NCBI GenBank assembly: GCA_014490595.1
Contig: CP061031.1
Span: 1,426,001 to 1,490,000 of the forward strand
DNA from: Corynebacterium wankanglinii
GTDB taxonomy: Bacteria; Actinomycetota; Actinomycetes; Mycobacteriales; Mycobacteriaceae
Length of the DNA: 64,000 nucleotides
Reading direction: 5' to 3'
In this document: in pieces, positions 19,321-27,835 of the stretch
Layout: each line of letters begins with the position of its first letter
Position numbering within the stretch: position 1 is the first letter of the stretch
Position numbers and translations under genes: made by a program
The notes under the pieces: generated by a model
Database searches by the model: none
The model's input: only the letters and a program-made list of their open reading frames with translations
What the model was told of the DNA's origin: nothing

Positions 19321-19396
19321 GCGGATGTAGCGCAGTTGGTAGCGCATCACCTTGCCAAGGTGAGGGTCGCGAGTTCGAGTCTCGTCATCCGCTCCA
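19321..19396 (+). tRNA. tRNA-Gly (anticodon GCC), copy 3
   Basis: Identical to the copies at 18808 and 19011, with encoded CCA. It ends 46 bp before the next protein gene. Confidence 0.96.
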
Positions 19397-19429
19397 CTCC
19401 CCGCCCCAGGTTCTCCCTGGAGCCGGGGT

Positions 19430-19435
19430 TACTCT
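19430..19435 (+). promoter_or_regulatory. -10 box (TACTCT) of a leaderless start
   Basis: TANNNT hexamer followed by exactly 7 nt and the ATG at 19443; no Shine-Dalgarno is present near the start. Confidence 0.6.
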
Positions 19436-19442
19436 TTTGCGC

Positions 19443-20138
19443 ATGACTACTTGTGCAAGCGATTTGATCGGTCCCGTCCTCGACAGCGCAGAGTGCGAAA
19501 CCCGAGCCGCGATGGTGATGACCATATTCGGCGCCTTCGGACGCAGAGGCACTTCCGCGGTGCTGGGAAACGACCTCGACTCGCAGCTCCTCCACGCTTT
19601 GCGCTCGTGGGCCGACGTGGTGCTCGTCTCCGCCGGCACTGTCACGGCGGAGGCCTACGGTTCTGCAGACACGCCCATCGCCATCCTCTCCCGTTCCCTC
19701 AACATCAAGCCCAATTCCGGAGTGCTCAAGGGACGCGACGCCATCATCGTCTGCCCGGAAAGTTCACTGCTCGACGTCACGCTCAACAACAAACGCGCCG
19801 CTTTAGAACGGGCGGGTGCTCGGTTTGTGGCCGCTGGCGAAGGCACCGCGGCTGAGATTGTGGACGCTTTGCACCGGGAGGGATTCAGGCGCATTGCCTG
19901 CGAGGGCGGTCCCAGCGTGTACGCCGACATGATCGCAGACAACCAGATCGATGTCCTGCACATCACCCTCGATCCCACCGTGAGCGACGCCGACGGCCCG
20001 TGGGGCATGGGCAACCTGGCCCAGCAGCCACCCTTTGAAGATCGCTACACACTGGAGGCCACGCATGCCTCCGACCTCGAGGCAGACTCGGGCGATTCTG
20101 TGTTGTTCCTGCGCTACCGGAGCGTTCGGGAAAGGTAA
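19443..20138 (+). CDS. RibD C-terminal-like (dihydrofolate reductase-fold) reductase
   Basis: Belongs to the RibD_C family, NADPH-linked reductases related to the riboflavin pathway enzyme and to DHFR. The 231-residue protein has the N-terminal TIFGAFGRRGTSAVLG region, ADVVLVSAGTVTAEAYG (substrate/cofactor contact), and the signature RRIACEGGPSVYADM. No deaminase domain is attached, so it is not a full RibD. The start ATG 19443 is preceded by TACTCT-N7 and lacks a ribosome site. It directly follows the tRNA array. The true substrate is unknown. Confidence 0.85.
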   Translation: MTTCASDLIGPVLDSAECETRAAMVMTIFGAFGRRGTSAVLGNDLDSQLLHALRSWADVVLVSAGTVTAEAYGSADTPIAILSRSLNIKPNSGVLKGRDAIIVCPESSLLDVTLNNKRAALERAGARFVAAGEGTAAEIVDALHREGFRRIACEGGPSVYADMIADNQIDVLHITLDPTVSDADGPWGMGNLAQQPPFEDRYTLEATHASDLEADSGDSVLFLRYRSVRER

Positions 20139-20153
20139 GCACATCCCGCCAGG

Positions 20154-20159
20154 TACGGT
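20154..20159 (+). promoter_or_regulatory. -10 box (TACGGT) of a leaderless GTG start
   Basis: TACGGT followed by 7 nt and GTG at 20167. Confidence 0.6.
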
Positions 20160-20166
20160 TAGGCCC

Positions 20167-21417
20167 GTGATTGCTTCCCCACCGACACGTAGAAGGCCGC
20201 TGAGAATCAGTACCACTACGCAGCAGGACCTGTCTGCGGTGCCGACTGCCCCGCTTGCACCTGCCGTCACCGCGGCCGCTTGGCCGGTCGCGGTGATGCT
20301 TGTCGTGCATCGGCTGTTCGTCTTGGCGCGGGAGGGCTCGGTCACAGACGACTTCACCACCGTGTGGTCGGCGGCGCGCCGCTTTGTGGAGCGGGTCCCC
20401 GTTTACAACGAGATCTACAGCCACGTCGACCCGCACTACTTGTACAACCCTGGCGCGACGCTGCTGTTATCGCCACTGGGATTGATCTCGGACGTTGCGA
20501 CGGCGCGCCCATTGTTCATCGCCGTGAACGCGGCGTGCATCATCGCGGCGCTGGCCTGGCTAACGCGTCTGTGGGAGCGCCCGCTGTCCGGACCGACCCT
20601 CCCGGTCGCCATCGCACTGGCGTTTTGCACCGAGGCTGTTACGAACACGCTGGTGTTTTCCAACATCAACGGTGTGCTGTTGCTCGCTTTGGTCGCATTT
20701 ATAGCGCTGCTGATGTCGCCGCGCGACATCGCCGCTGGCATCGTGCTGGGGTTGGCCATTTTGGTCAAACCGATGTTCGCCCCGTTGGTGGTGCTTCCCG
20801 CATTGCGGCTGCGGTGGCGTTCCCTCGTCGGCGCTATCGCAGTGCCGGTGCTCATGAACGTGATTGCCTGGCCGCTGACCCCGGGGGCGAGCGACTACAT
20901 CGACGTGGTGGTGCCGTATCTGAGCATCACTCGCGATTACGCCAACTCCTCGCTGTCCGGATTCGCCGTCTACTTCGGCATGCCCGCATGGGCCCACGGT
21001 GTGTTGTTTGCCCTGTTGGGCGCGGCGGTTGCGGCTGCGGTGCTGGGGCTCGCCCGGGTCCGCCACACCGAGGAATTGCTCTACCTCTCCGTCGGTGCCG
21101 GAGTGCTCCTGGCCGGGGTCTGCCTGTTGTCGTCGCTCGGCCAGGCCTACTACTCCATGATGCTGTTTCCCGCCCTATTCACCGTTTTCCACCCGGATAG
21201 CCCCATCCGCACCTGGCCCACATGGCTCGGCGCCACCCTGTGCTTGTCGCCCTTGGACTGGGCAACCGCCGCCCACCCGCTAACAGGTAGCTGGCTAAAC
21301 ACGTTCTTGCCCACTCTCGGCTGGGCCATATTTATCGTTGCATGTTCGGCGTGGGTATTGTCGAGAACACTCGTGCGCGAAGCACCAACGACCGAAGCGG
21401 AAAGGACTGCGCAATGA
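20167..21417 (+). CDS. GT87-family polyprenyl-dependent glycosyltransferase, AftC-like
   Basis: Multi-spanning membrane enzyme (416 residues, about ten hydrophobic segments) of the DUF2029/GT87 family. In C. glutamicum the gene beside msrB and the haem decarboxylase gene is recalled as aftC, an alpha-(1->3)-arabinofuranosyltransferase that branches arabinogalactan and lipoarabinomannan using decaprenyl-phosphoarabinose. A TDDF pair in the first extracytoplasmic loop (about residue 60) fits the acidic motif of GT-C enzymes. GTG 20167 sits 7 nt after a TACGGT -10 box. Its end overlaps msrB by ATGA. Specific linkage is inferred from synteny. Confidence 0.82.
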   Translation: MIASPPTRRRPLRISTTTQQDLSAVPTAPLAPAVTAAAWPVAVMLVVHRLFVLAREGSVTDDFTTVWSAARRFVERVPVYNEIYSHVDPHYLYNPGATLLLSPLGLISDVATARPLFIAVNAACIIAALAWLTRLWERPLSGPTLPVAIALAFCTEAVTNTLVFSNINGVLLLALVAFIALLMSPRDIAAGIVLGLAILVKPMFAPLVVLPALRLRWRSLVGAIAVPVLMNVIAWPLTPGASDYIDVVVPYLSITRDYANSSLSGFAVYFGMPAWAHGVLFALLGAAVAAAVLGLARVRHTEELLYLSVGAGVLLAGVCLLSSLGQAYYSMMLFPALFTVFHPDSPIRTWPTWLGATLCLSPLDWATAAHPLTGSWLNTFLPTLGWAIFIVACSAWVLSRTLVREAPTTEAERTAQ

Positions 21418-21827
21418 CCGAGCAGACCCCGAACTACAAGGACTTCACCGAAGCGCAGTGGCGCGAAAAGCTCTCCCCGGAGGAGTTCCGGGTGCTGCGT
21501 CAGGCAGGCACGGAGGCCCCTGGTGTCGGCGAATACACCAACACCACGACAGAGGGTGTCTACCGCTGTCGCGCGTGCGGTGCCGAGCTGTTCCGTTCCT
21601 CCGAAAAGTTCGACGCGCACTGCGGCTGGCCTTCATTCTTCACCCCCCTCGCGGGCGATGCGGTCATCGAGCGGGAGGACACATCCCACGGGATGATTCG
21701 TACCGAAGTTCTGTGCGCCAACTGCGGCTCCCACCTCGGCCACGTTTTCGCCGGCGAGGGTTATAACACCCCCACAGACCTGCGCTACTGCATCAACTCC
21801 ATCTCGTTGACACTCGACGAAGCCTAA
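21414..21827 (+). CDS. msrB: Peptide-methionine (R)-S-oxide reductase MsrB
   Basis: Repairs the R-sulfoxide of methionine in proteins. The 137-residue protein has two zinc CxxC pairs (CRACG and CANCG) and the catalytic cysteine in LRYCINSISL near the C-terminus; the GWPSF and HLGHVF motifs are present. ATG 21414 overlaps the upstream stop as ATGA and uses an AAAGGA site. Cytoplasmic; placement next to coproheme decarboxylase, which handles peroxide, suggests an oxidative-stress setting. Confidence 0.96.
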   Translation: MTEQTPNYKDFTEAQWREKLSPEEFRVLRQAGTEAPGVGEYTNTTTEGVYRCRACGAELFRSSEKFDAHCGWPSFFTPLAGDAVIEREDTSHGMIRTEVLCANCGSHLGHVFAGEGYNTPTDLRYCINSISLTLDEA

Positions 21828-21848
21828 GCAGTAGCTTTAGGACGCCAC

Positions 21849-22550
21849 CTACGGCAGCATCCCGATCACCTCAGCGATGTCGCCGACTCGGCGCCCCGTC
21901 TGGAACGGGATTTCCTCGCGCACATGCAGGCGCGCCTCCGTGTAGCGCATCGTCTTCATCAGCGCCTCGATGCGCTCCAAAGTCGGAGCTTCAAACGCGA
22001 GCATCCACTCGTAGTCGCCCAACGTGAACGCCTCGACGGTGTTCGCACGCACGTCTGCAAAGTCGCGTGCCGCCATGCCGTGCTCGGCGAGGATCCGGCG
22101 ACGCTCCTGCGGGTCCATCACATACCAGTCATAGGAGCGCACGAACGGGTATACCGTGATCCAGTCCCCCGGCTCCTCTCCCATGATGAAACTGGGCAGG
22201 TGGGATTTGTTGAACTCGGCCGGGCGGTGCAGGCCGTTGCCAACCCAGCTCAGCTCGACGCGCTGACCAAAGGCAGTCTCCCGCCGGAAGTCTGCGAGCG
22301 CTTTCTGCAGGTGTTCAAATTCCTCCGCGTGCCACCAAATCATGAAGTCCGCGTCGGCCCGGATACCGGTGTTGTCGTAGATGCCACGAACTGTGACCAG
22401 GCCCTGCTCCTCCAAGCCGGCGAAGAAGGCGCGAGCCTCGTCGATAATCTCCGCCCGCTCACTTCCCAGCGCACCAGGGATTGCACGGAACACAGCGAAC
22501 TGCAAGTAGCGCTGTGTCGCGTTGAGTTTGTCGAAATCAAGCTTGGCCAT
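21849..22550 (-). CDS. chdC: Coproheme decarboxylase (hydrogen-peroxide dependent)
   Basis: Last enzyme of the coproporphyrin-dependent haem pathway (ChdC/HemQ, chlorite dismutase fold), turning Fe-coproporphyrin III into haem b. The 233-residue protein has the actinobacterial form; Tyr134 in [11 protein letters not shown] aligns by context with the catalytic tyrosine of the C. diphtheriae enzyme, and His157 in LAEHGMA with the haem ligand. ATG 22550 has a GGGAAGGGG site. It converges on msrB, 21 bp apart. Confidence 0.93.
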   Translation of the reverse strand: MAKLDFDKLNATQRYLQFAVFRAIPGALGSERAEIIDEARAFFAGLEEQGLVTVRGIYDNTGIRADADFMIWWHAEEFEHLQKALADFRRETAFGQRVELSWVGNGLHRPAEFNKSHLPSFIMGEEPGDWITVYPFVRSYDWYVMDPQERRRILAEHGMAARDFADVRANTVEAFTLGDYEWMLAFEAPTLERIEALMKTMRYTEARLHVREEIPFQTGRRVGDIAEVIGMLP

Positions 22551-22662
22551 GGGTTTTGCCCCTTCCCTGCCACTCGGCAGATCAAACTAAAGACGTAGGC
22601 CATTCTACGCCGACCCGGTACAGCTCCACGGCGCGCCTCCCCCAACCTCGCCCGTTGCTGGA

Positions 22663-22668
22663 TACGTT
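22663..22668 (+). promoter_or_regulatory. -10 box (TACGTT) of a leaderless GTG start
   Basis: TACGTT followed by 7 nt and GTG at 22676. Confidence 0.55.
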
Positions 22669-22675
22669 TGACGCT

Positions 22676-23317
22676 GTGATGAACCCGGACACCACATCCC
22701 CAATGTCCGCCAGCGGTGCTGACGAGGCCAGGGACGAACACGGAACCAGCGACGCTTGGCCCACGGAATTCAGCGCAGCCGTTGAATCGATGCACGCGGC
22801 GCGCCTGCGCCCCGAGATCTCCTTGGGCACCATCCGCCCGCCGCAGCGCCCAGCCCCATTCAGCCACGCTGTCGGACTGGAAGTTGCGCACCCCGAGGAG
22901 GATAACGTCCCCGTGGATTCCGACGGCGACGCATTCGGTCGCCTCATCCTCCTCCACTCCCCCGCAGCGGAGGAGGCGTGGGAAGGATCCATGCGCCTGG
23001 TCGCCTACATCCAGGCCGATATGGATGATGCGGTGGCTTCCGACCCGCTTCTGCCGGATGTGGCATGGCAGTGGCTCAATGAATCGCTCGCAGAGACCAA
23101 CGCGGGATTCACCAACCTCGGAGGCACGGTGACGTCGACCACATCCGTCCGATTCGGTGAAATTGGCGGCCCGCCGCGCGCCTACCAGCTGGAAATGCGC
23201 GCCTCATGGACCGCGGAGGGCACAGACCTCCAGAGCCACGTGGAAGCGTTTTCGAAGGTACTCGCCCACGTCGCAGGTTTGCCGCCTGAAGGTGTGGCGC
23301 AGCTCAGCCCACGCTAA
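22676..23317 (+). CDS. DUF3000 family protein
   Basis: Actinobacterial family of unknown function that is regularly found upstream of RNase D. From the leaderless GTG at 22676 the protein has 213 residues (an ATG follows immediately as codon 2 and is the alternative). It has an acidic, disordered first 35 residues, then a compact domain with SLGTIRPPQRPAPFSHA and a C-terminal DLQSHVEAFSKVLAHVAGLPP. No signal peptide or membrane segment. The stop codon is part of the next gene's -10 box, so the two are likely read together and separately. Confidence 0.85.
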   Translation: MMNPDTTSPMSASGADEARDEHGTSDAWPTEFSAAVESMHAARLRPEISLGTIRPPQRPAPFSHAVGLEVAHPEEDNVPVDSDGDAFGRLILLHSPAAEEAWEGSMRLVAYIQADMDDAVASDPLLPDVAWQWLNESLAETNAGFTNLGGTVTSTTSVRFGEIGGPPRAYQLEMRASWTAEGTDLQSHVEAFSKVLAHVAGLPPEGVAQLSPR

Positions 23318-23320
23318 ATT
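23315..23320 (+). promoter_or_regulatory. -10 box (TAAATT) overlapping the DUF3000 stop codon
   Basis: The TAA stop supplies the first bases of TAAATT; 8 nt later comes the ATG of RNase D, which lacks a ribosome site. Confidence 0.5.
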
Positions 23321-23328
23321 CCTCAGAC

Positions 23329-24534
23329 ATGAGTGCTCGGCCGATTTATACCCTGGTGAACACACCCGCTGCGTTCCGCGACGCAGCGGGTGCACTTGCG
23401 CTCGGACGAGGCCCATTCGCGGTTGACACCGAGCGCGCTTCGTCTTTCCGGTATGGCGACCGCGCCTTCCTAGTGCAGGTGCACCGTCGCGGCGCGGGGA
23501 CATTCCTCATCGCCCCGGAGGGCCACCGGGATGCCGTCCAACAGGCGTTCGCACCGGTGCTCAACGGTGCTGAGTGGATCATCCACGCCGCTGGTGAGGA
23601 TCTCCGCAGTCTCGCTCATCTCGGCCTGCACCCTGGGATCCTGTTCGACACCGAGCTGGCTTCCCGTATCGCTGGCTTCGACCGCCCTAATCTCGCTGCG
23701 ATGGTCGAGCGTTTCGTTGGCGTCGAGCTGGAAAAGGGCCATGGCCACGAGGACTGGTCTCGCACGCCCTTACCCGTATCGTGGCAGGACTACGCGGCTC
23801 TAGACGTCGAGTATCTCAACGAGTTGGCGGAAGCCCTCGCCGAGTACCTCGACGCCAATGGCAAGCTCGGTTGGGCCTTCCAGGAGTTCAACCACCTCGT
23901 CAGGTCATATTCGCTGACGCCGCGCCCGAAGAAAGCCTGGCGCGATATGAAGGGCCTGTCCGCCCTGCGCGATGAGTCCGGCCTCCAGGTAGCGCGCGAA
24001 CTGTGGCGGGCTCGGGAGCAGCTAGGGCAAGAGCGCGACATCTCCCCCGGGAGATTGCTGTCCAACCGAGACCTCGTCGACATCGCGCGTGCAAAGCCCT
24101 CCTCACCCCGCGAACTCGCCAGAGCCGTCGGGCGGACGAATTTGCCGCCGAGGGATGCGCGCGAGTGGCTCACTGTGGTGGAGCATGCGCTCGCCGCAGA
24201 CCCCTCCTCTTGGCCCCCGCGGCACGCTCCGCAGTCGAATGCCGCACCTCCGAAATCCAGGTGGGAGCGGCACTACCCGCAGTCGTGGGCGATGCTGCAA
24301 ACCTGCCGCGAAGGCATTGCACACCGCGCGGCTGAACTTCAGATGCAGCCAGAGGTATTGCTTGCACCTGCAACGCTCAGGGAGGCGGTGTGGGTAGCAC
24401 CCGATACCGGGCCGGCATGGGACACACATCAAGCTGCATTAGCTCTGCAACACGCAGGCGCCCGCGCCTGGCAAGTCGGGTTCGCTGCGCCAATCTTGGC
24501 TGACGCTCACGGCCAGATGGTCACCGCCGTCTAA
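23329..24534 (+). CDS. rnd: Ribonuclease D (DEDD exonuclease with HRDC domain)
   Basis: 3'-5' exoribonuclease for tRNA maturation and RNA decay. The 401-residue protein shows the DEDD acids: D33 and E35 in AVDTERAS, an Asp in HAAGEDLRSL, and YAALDVEYL with the final acid. A HRDC domain covers about residues 210-290, and a further C-terminal region is typical of actinobacterial Rnd. It follows DUF3000 by 11 bp and converges on dxs. Confidence 0.93.
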   Translation: MSARPIYTLVNTPAAFRDAAGALALGRGPFAVDTERASSFRYGDRAFLVQVHRRGAGTFLIAPEGHRDAVQQAFAPVLNGAEWIIHAAGEDLRSLAHLGLHPGILFDTELASRIAGFDRPNLAAMVERFVGVELEKGHGHEDWSRTPLPVSWQDYAALDVEYLNELAEALAEYLDANGKLGWAFQEFNHLVRSYSLTPRPKKAWRDMKGLSALRDESGLQVARELWRAREQLGQERDISPGRLLSNRDLVDIARAKPSSPRELARAVGRTNLPPRDAREWLTVVEHALAADPSSWPPRHAPQSNAAPPKSRWERHYPQSWAMLQTCREGIAHRAAELQMQPEVLLAPATLREAVWVAPDTGPAWDTHQAALALQHAGARAWQVGFAAPILADAHGQMVTAV

Positions 24535-24546
24535 CAGTCTGCGCGT

Positions 24547-26477
24547 TTACGCATCCCCTTCGGGATCAGCCAGGCTCGTGGCCCACTCGCGCACTTGTTC
24601 AGCCGCGGAATGCGGATCCAACCCGTACTCGCGCAAGATTTCGCTCCGAGAGGCATGCAGCGGAAAGACGTCGGGAAAGGCGAGGTGCCGTACCGGGACA
24701 TCGACTTCTGCGGCGGCAAGCGCCTCGGCCACCGCAGAACCTACGCCCCCACGAACCACGCCGTCTTCGTACACCACTACGAGGTCCGCTTGCGAGGCCA
24801 GATCGATGATGTCGACTGGTACAGGGATGACCCAGCGCGGATCGGCGACGGTCACACGGATGCCGGCGTCACCCACAGCGTCAGCCACTTCGACGGCATA
24901 TTGTCCGAAGGGCCCCACGGCGACCAGCAGCACGTCGATAGCATCCACGGATGGCTCCCCGCCAGGCCGAACCAAAATGTCCGTTCCCCCAGCGCAGCGC
25001 TCCACAGCATCGATGTCGGGACCGACTGCGCCCTTGGGGAAGCGGACGACCGTAGGCCCGTCGTCAACCGCGATGGCCTCCGCGAATTCTTCGCGCAGGC
25101 GCGCAGTGTCACGCGGTGCGCAGATGCGAATCCCCGGAACGATCGACGAGATCGCCATATCCCACACGCCGTTGTGGCTGGCCCCATCCGACCCGGTCAC
25201 ACCGGCTCTGTCCAACACTATTGTGACGGGTTGGCCGATAAGCCCCACGTCCATGAGAAGCTGGTCGAACGCGCGGTTGAGGAAGGTTGAATACACCGCC
25301 ACCACCGGATGCAAGCCGCCGAGAGCCATGCCCGCCGCAGATGTCACCGCGTGCTGCTCCGCGATACCGACGTCGAAGAACCGATCCGGGAATTGCTCCG
25401 CGAACGGCTGCAGCCCCGTAGGTCCTGCCATGGCCGCGGTGATGGCGACGATGTCCTGGCGCTCGTGGCCAGCCCGCAGAAGCTCTTCGGTGAATACCGC
25501 GGTCCAGCCGGGCTCCGATTGGGCCAGAGACTCGCCCGTCACCGGGTCGATCACACCTGTGGAGTGCATCTGATCTGCCACGTTGTTTACTGCCGGGGCG
25601 AATCCATGCCCCTTCTCTGTCACCACGTGCACGATCAGTGGCCCGTCGTAGCGCTTGGCGTACTTAAACGCGTTGAGCAAGCTTTTCAGATCGTGGCCCT
25701 CGACTGGGCCCACGTACTTCATCCCCAGGTCCGGGAACATCTCGGTTGGCAGGACCTGGTACTTCACGCCTTCTTTGAGCGCATGGAGTGCGTCGAAGGT
25801 GCGCTCGCCTACCCACCCCATGGACTTCAAAGTCTTCTTGCCCGACTCCATGACCTCGTCATAAGCAGGCTGCATCCGAATGGCGGCGAGTTGATCGCGC
25901 AACTTTGTCAGGTTGTTGGCGAACCCGCCGATCGTCGGCGAGTAGGAGCGACCGTTGTCGTTGACCACGATCACTACGTTGCGGTTTGCGGCGGCGATGT
26001 TGTTTAACGCCTCCCAGCACATTCCGCCAGTGAGGGCCCCGTCACCAACCACTGCGACCACGTTGTCGCTTCCGCGGCCGGTAAGCGCCTTCGCCTTAGC
26101 TAGCCCGTCAGCGTACGACAGCGAGGCACTCGCATGGGAGGATTCTGTCCAGTCATGTTCGGATTCATCACGAGCCGTGTAGCCAGAGAGCCCGCCCTTC
26201 TTGCGGAGTGTGTCAAACCCCGCGGCGCGCCCAGTGAGGATCTTATGCACGTAGGACTGGTGCGAAGTATCAAAGATAATTGGGTCGTTCGGGGAGTCGA
26301 AGATGTAATGCAGCGCGATTGTTAGTTCCACGACCCCAGGTTGGGCCCTAAGTGCCCACCGGTCGCAGAAACTTTCTGGATTAACATCTCCCTGATCTCA
26401 TCCGCGAGACCGTCGAGTTGCGCAGGAGACAGCTTGCGGACATCCGCTGGCGTTGCAATGTGCTCGAGCAGTGCCAC
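24547..26477 (-). CDS. dxs: 1-deoxy-D-xylulose-5-phosphate synthase (one frameshift in this sequence)
   Basis: First enzyme of the MEP isoprenoid pathway (pyruvate + glyceraldehyde-3-phosphate, thiamine diphosphate dependent). The N-terminal 46 codons from GTG 26477 read [20 protein letters not shown] and reach the conserved GGHLGPNLG, then run out of frame. The remainder, from VELTIALHY, is intact with the ThDP motif [13 protein letters not shown] and the transketolase-type pyrimidine domain. Adding one G to the four-base run at 26334-26337 restores 643 residues and the expected GPNLGVVELT. dxs is essential in corynebacteria as far as known, so a base-call error is more likely than loss. AAGGAG lies 12 bp before GTG. 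Confidence 0.9.
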
Positions 26478-26563
26478 AGTCCCGTCGTACTCCTTCACCT
26501 TGTTGGGGTCACACTCACAGGGGCGTTCAAAACGAACGTGCGTGCAGTGTCGTTCACGCTAGT

Positions 26564-27835
26564 TTACACTCCCCGCCGAGCAGGCCGATCCGGCGTGTTA
26601 GCGGGTTCGAGTACGGCGAGGACCTCGAAGTGGTGGGTATTCGGAAACGCGTCGATAAGCTTCATCCGCTTCACCACGTACCCTTGCTCCCCGAAGTAGG
26701 ACAGATCGCGGGCGAAGGTGGCCGGGTCGCACCCGACGTGAATGATTCGCTCGGGTCTAGCTCCAGCAATTGCCCTAACCGCATCTGCGCCGGCGCCAGA
26801 ACGCGGCGGGTCCAAAACGACCAACCCCGGTGCCGGCAACTGGCCGACAACCTCGGTGACGTCCCCGTGGTGCATGTGTAAATCTAACGCGTCTACGACC
26901 TGCTGGCGACGGGCTGTCGCCGCGTTGGAAAAATCAACGGAGTCAATGCGGCCCCCGCCAAGAGCATCACTGATGGCCGGGGCAAACGCACCGACGCCAC
27001 CGTAGAGGTCCCAGCCCACCGGGTTGTCGTAATGTCCTTGCCCCCACTGGGCAATCATGTCCGAGTAGGTCTCCGGGGCAAGGGTGTGAGCCTGCCAGAA
27101 GGCGGTAGGCGCGAACGCGAAATCGAAGCCGCGGACTCGCTCGACAGCCACCCCCGACCCTTCAACGATTTGCTGCACCGTTTCCGCCCTACGGCCACGC
27201 TGCGCCGTCTGTGTCTCAACGATGTGTCGTTGCCCATCCCCGTCAACGGCGACCACCAGCTCCGCACCGGGGGTGAACGTTCGCGAACCCTCGCCCACGA
27301 CGCCTTCGAGCAACCCCCGGACAGGCTGGGTGCATTGCACATTCGCCACAACCTCTGCGGACTGAGCCCGGCGCATTCCTGCCCGCCCTCGGGCATCAAC
27401 GCCCAGTCTCACACGGGTACGCCACCCAGTGATCGGCTGCAGCTGGATCGCCCGCATGGACGCAAGTGCAAAACCATCCAGGACCCCGGACCGCGCGGCC
27501 AGCGCGCCAAGCTGGCCGAGAAGCACCTCACGTTTGAGATGAAGTTGCTCAGCCGCTGCGATGTGGGAGAAATCGCAGCATCCCGCACCAGCCGCGGCAG
27601 CGGGACACGTCGGCGCTACACGGTGTTCCGACGGAGTGATAATCGCCGCGGTATCAGCCCGGGCCCACCGTTTCTTCACCCTAGTCAGCGTCGCCTCAAC
27701 TGTGTCACCCGGAATTCCTCCGCGGACAAACACGACGCGGCCGTCCGGGGCATCCGCGATGCCCTCTCCCCCGTGTGCCATTGCCCGCACATCCAGCCGC
27801 ATCCTCGCCCCGGGCGCGAGTTCCCGTGCCTGCAC
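26564..27835 (-). CDS. TrmA/RumA-family RNA (uracil-5-)-methyltransferase
   Basis: SAM-dependent methyltransferase acting on uridine in rRNA or tRNA. The 423-residue protein has an N-terminal TRAM-like beta domain (about 1-65), a Cys-rich segment TCPAAAAGAGCCDF that may hold an iron-sulfur cluster, the SAM-binding DLYGGVGAFA, and the catalytic region VVLDPPRSG ... IIHVGCDPATFARDL with the nucleophile Cys. The GTG start abuts the DUF3710 stop. Which nucleotide is methylated cannot be told from sequence alone. Confidence 0.9.
   Translation of the reverse strand: MQARELAPGARMRLDVRAMAHGGEGIADAPDGRVVFVRGGIPGDTVEATLTRVKKRWARADTAAIITPSEHRVAPTCPAAAAGAGCCDFSHIAAAEQLHLKREVLLGQLGALAARSGVLDGFALASMRAIQLQPITGWRTRVRLGVDARGRAGMRRAQSAEVVANVQCTQPVRGLLEGVVGEGSRTFTPGAELVVAVDGDGQRHIVETQTAQRGRRAETVQQIVEGSGVAVERVRGFDFAFAPTAFWQAHTLAPETYSDMIAQWGQGHYDNPVGWDLYGGVGAFAPAISDALGGGRIDSVDFSNAATARRQQVVDALDLHMHHGDVTEVVGQLPAPGLVVLDPPRSGAGADAVRAIAGARPERIIHVGCDPATFARDLSYFGEQGYVVKRMKLIDAFPNTHHFEVLAVLEPANTPDRPARRGV

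Larger units (their letters stand above)
18808..19396 (+). repeat. Reiterated tRNA array Gly-Val-Gly-Cys-Val-Gly
   Basis: Six tRNA genes in 589 bp on one strand, with three identical tRNA-Gly and two near-identical tRNA-Val copies. Spacers preceding Gly copies 2 and 3 share the end CAAT and similar upstream text, pointing to duplication of a Val-spacer-Gly unit. Probably one transcript cut into tRNAs. Confidence 0.8.

Noticed and set aside
22340..22957. 205-codon minus-strand frame extending the haem decarboxylase region
   Set aside because: It lies in another frame and is antisense to the DUF3000 gene; the decarboxylase has a clear ATG at 22550.
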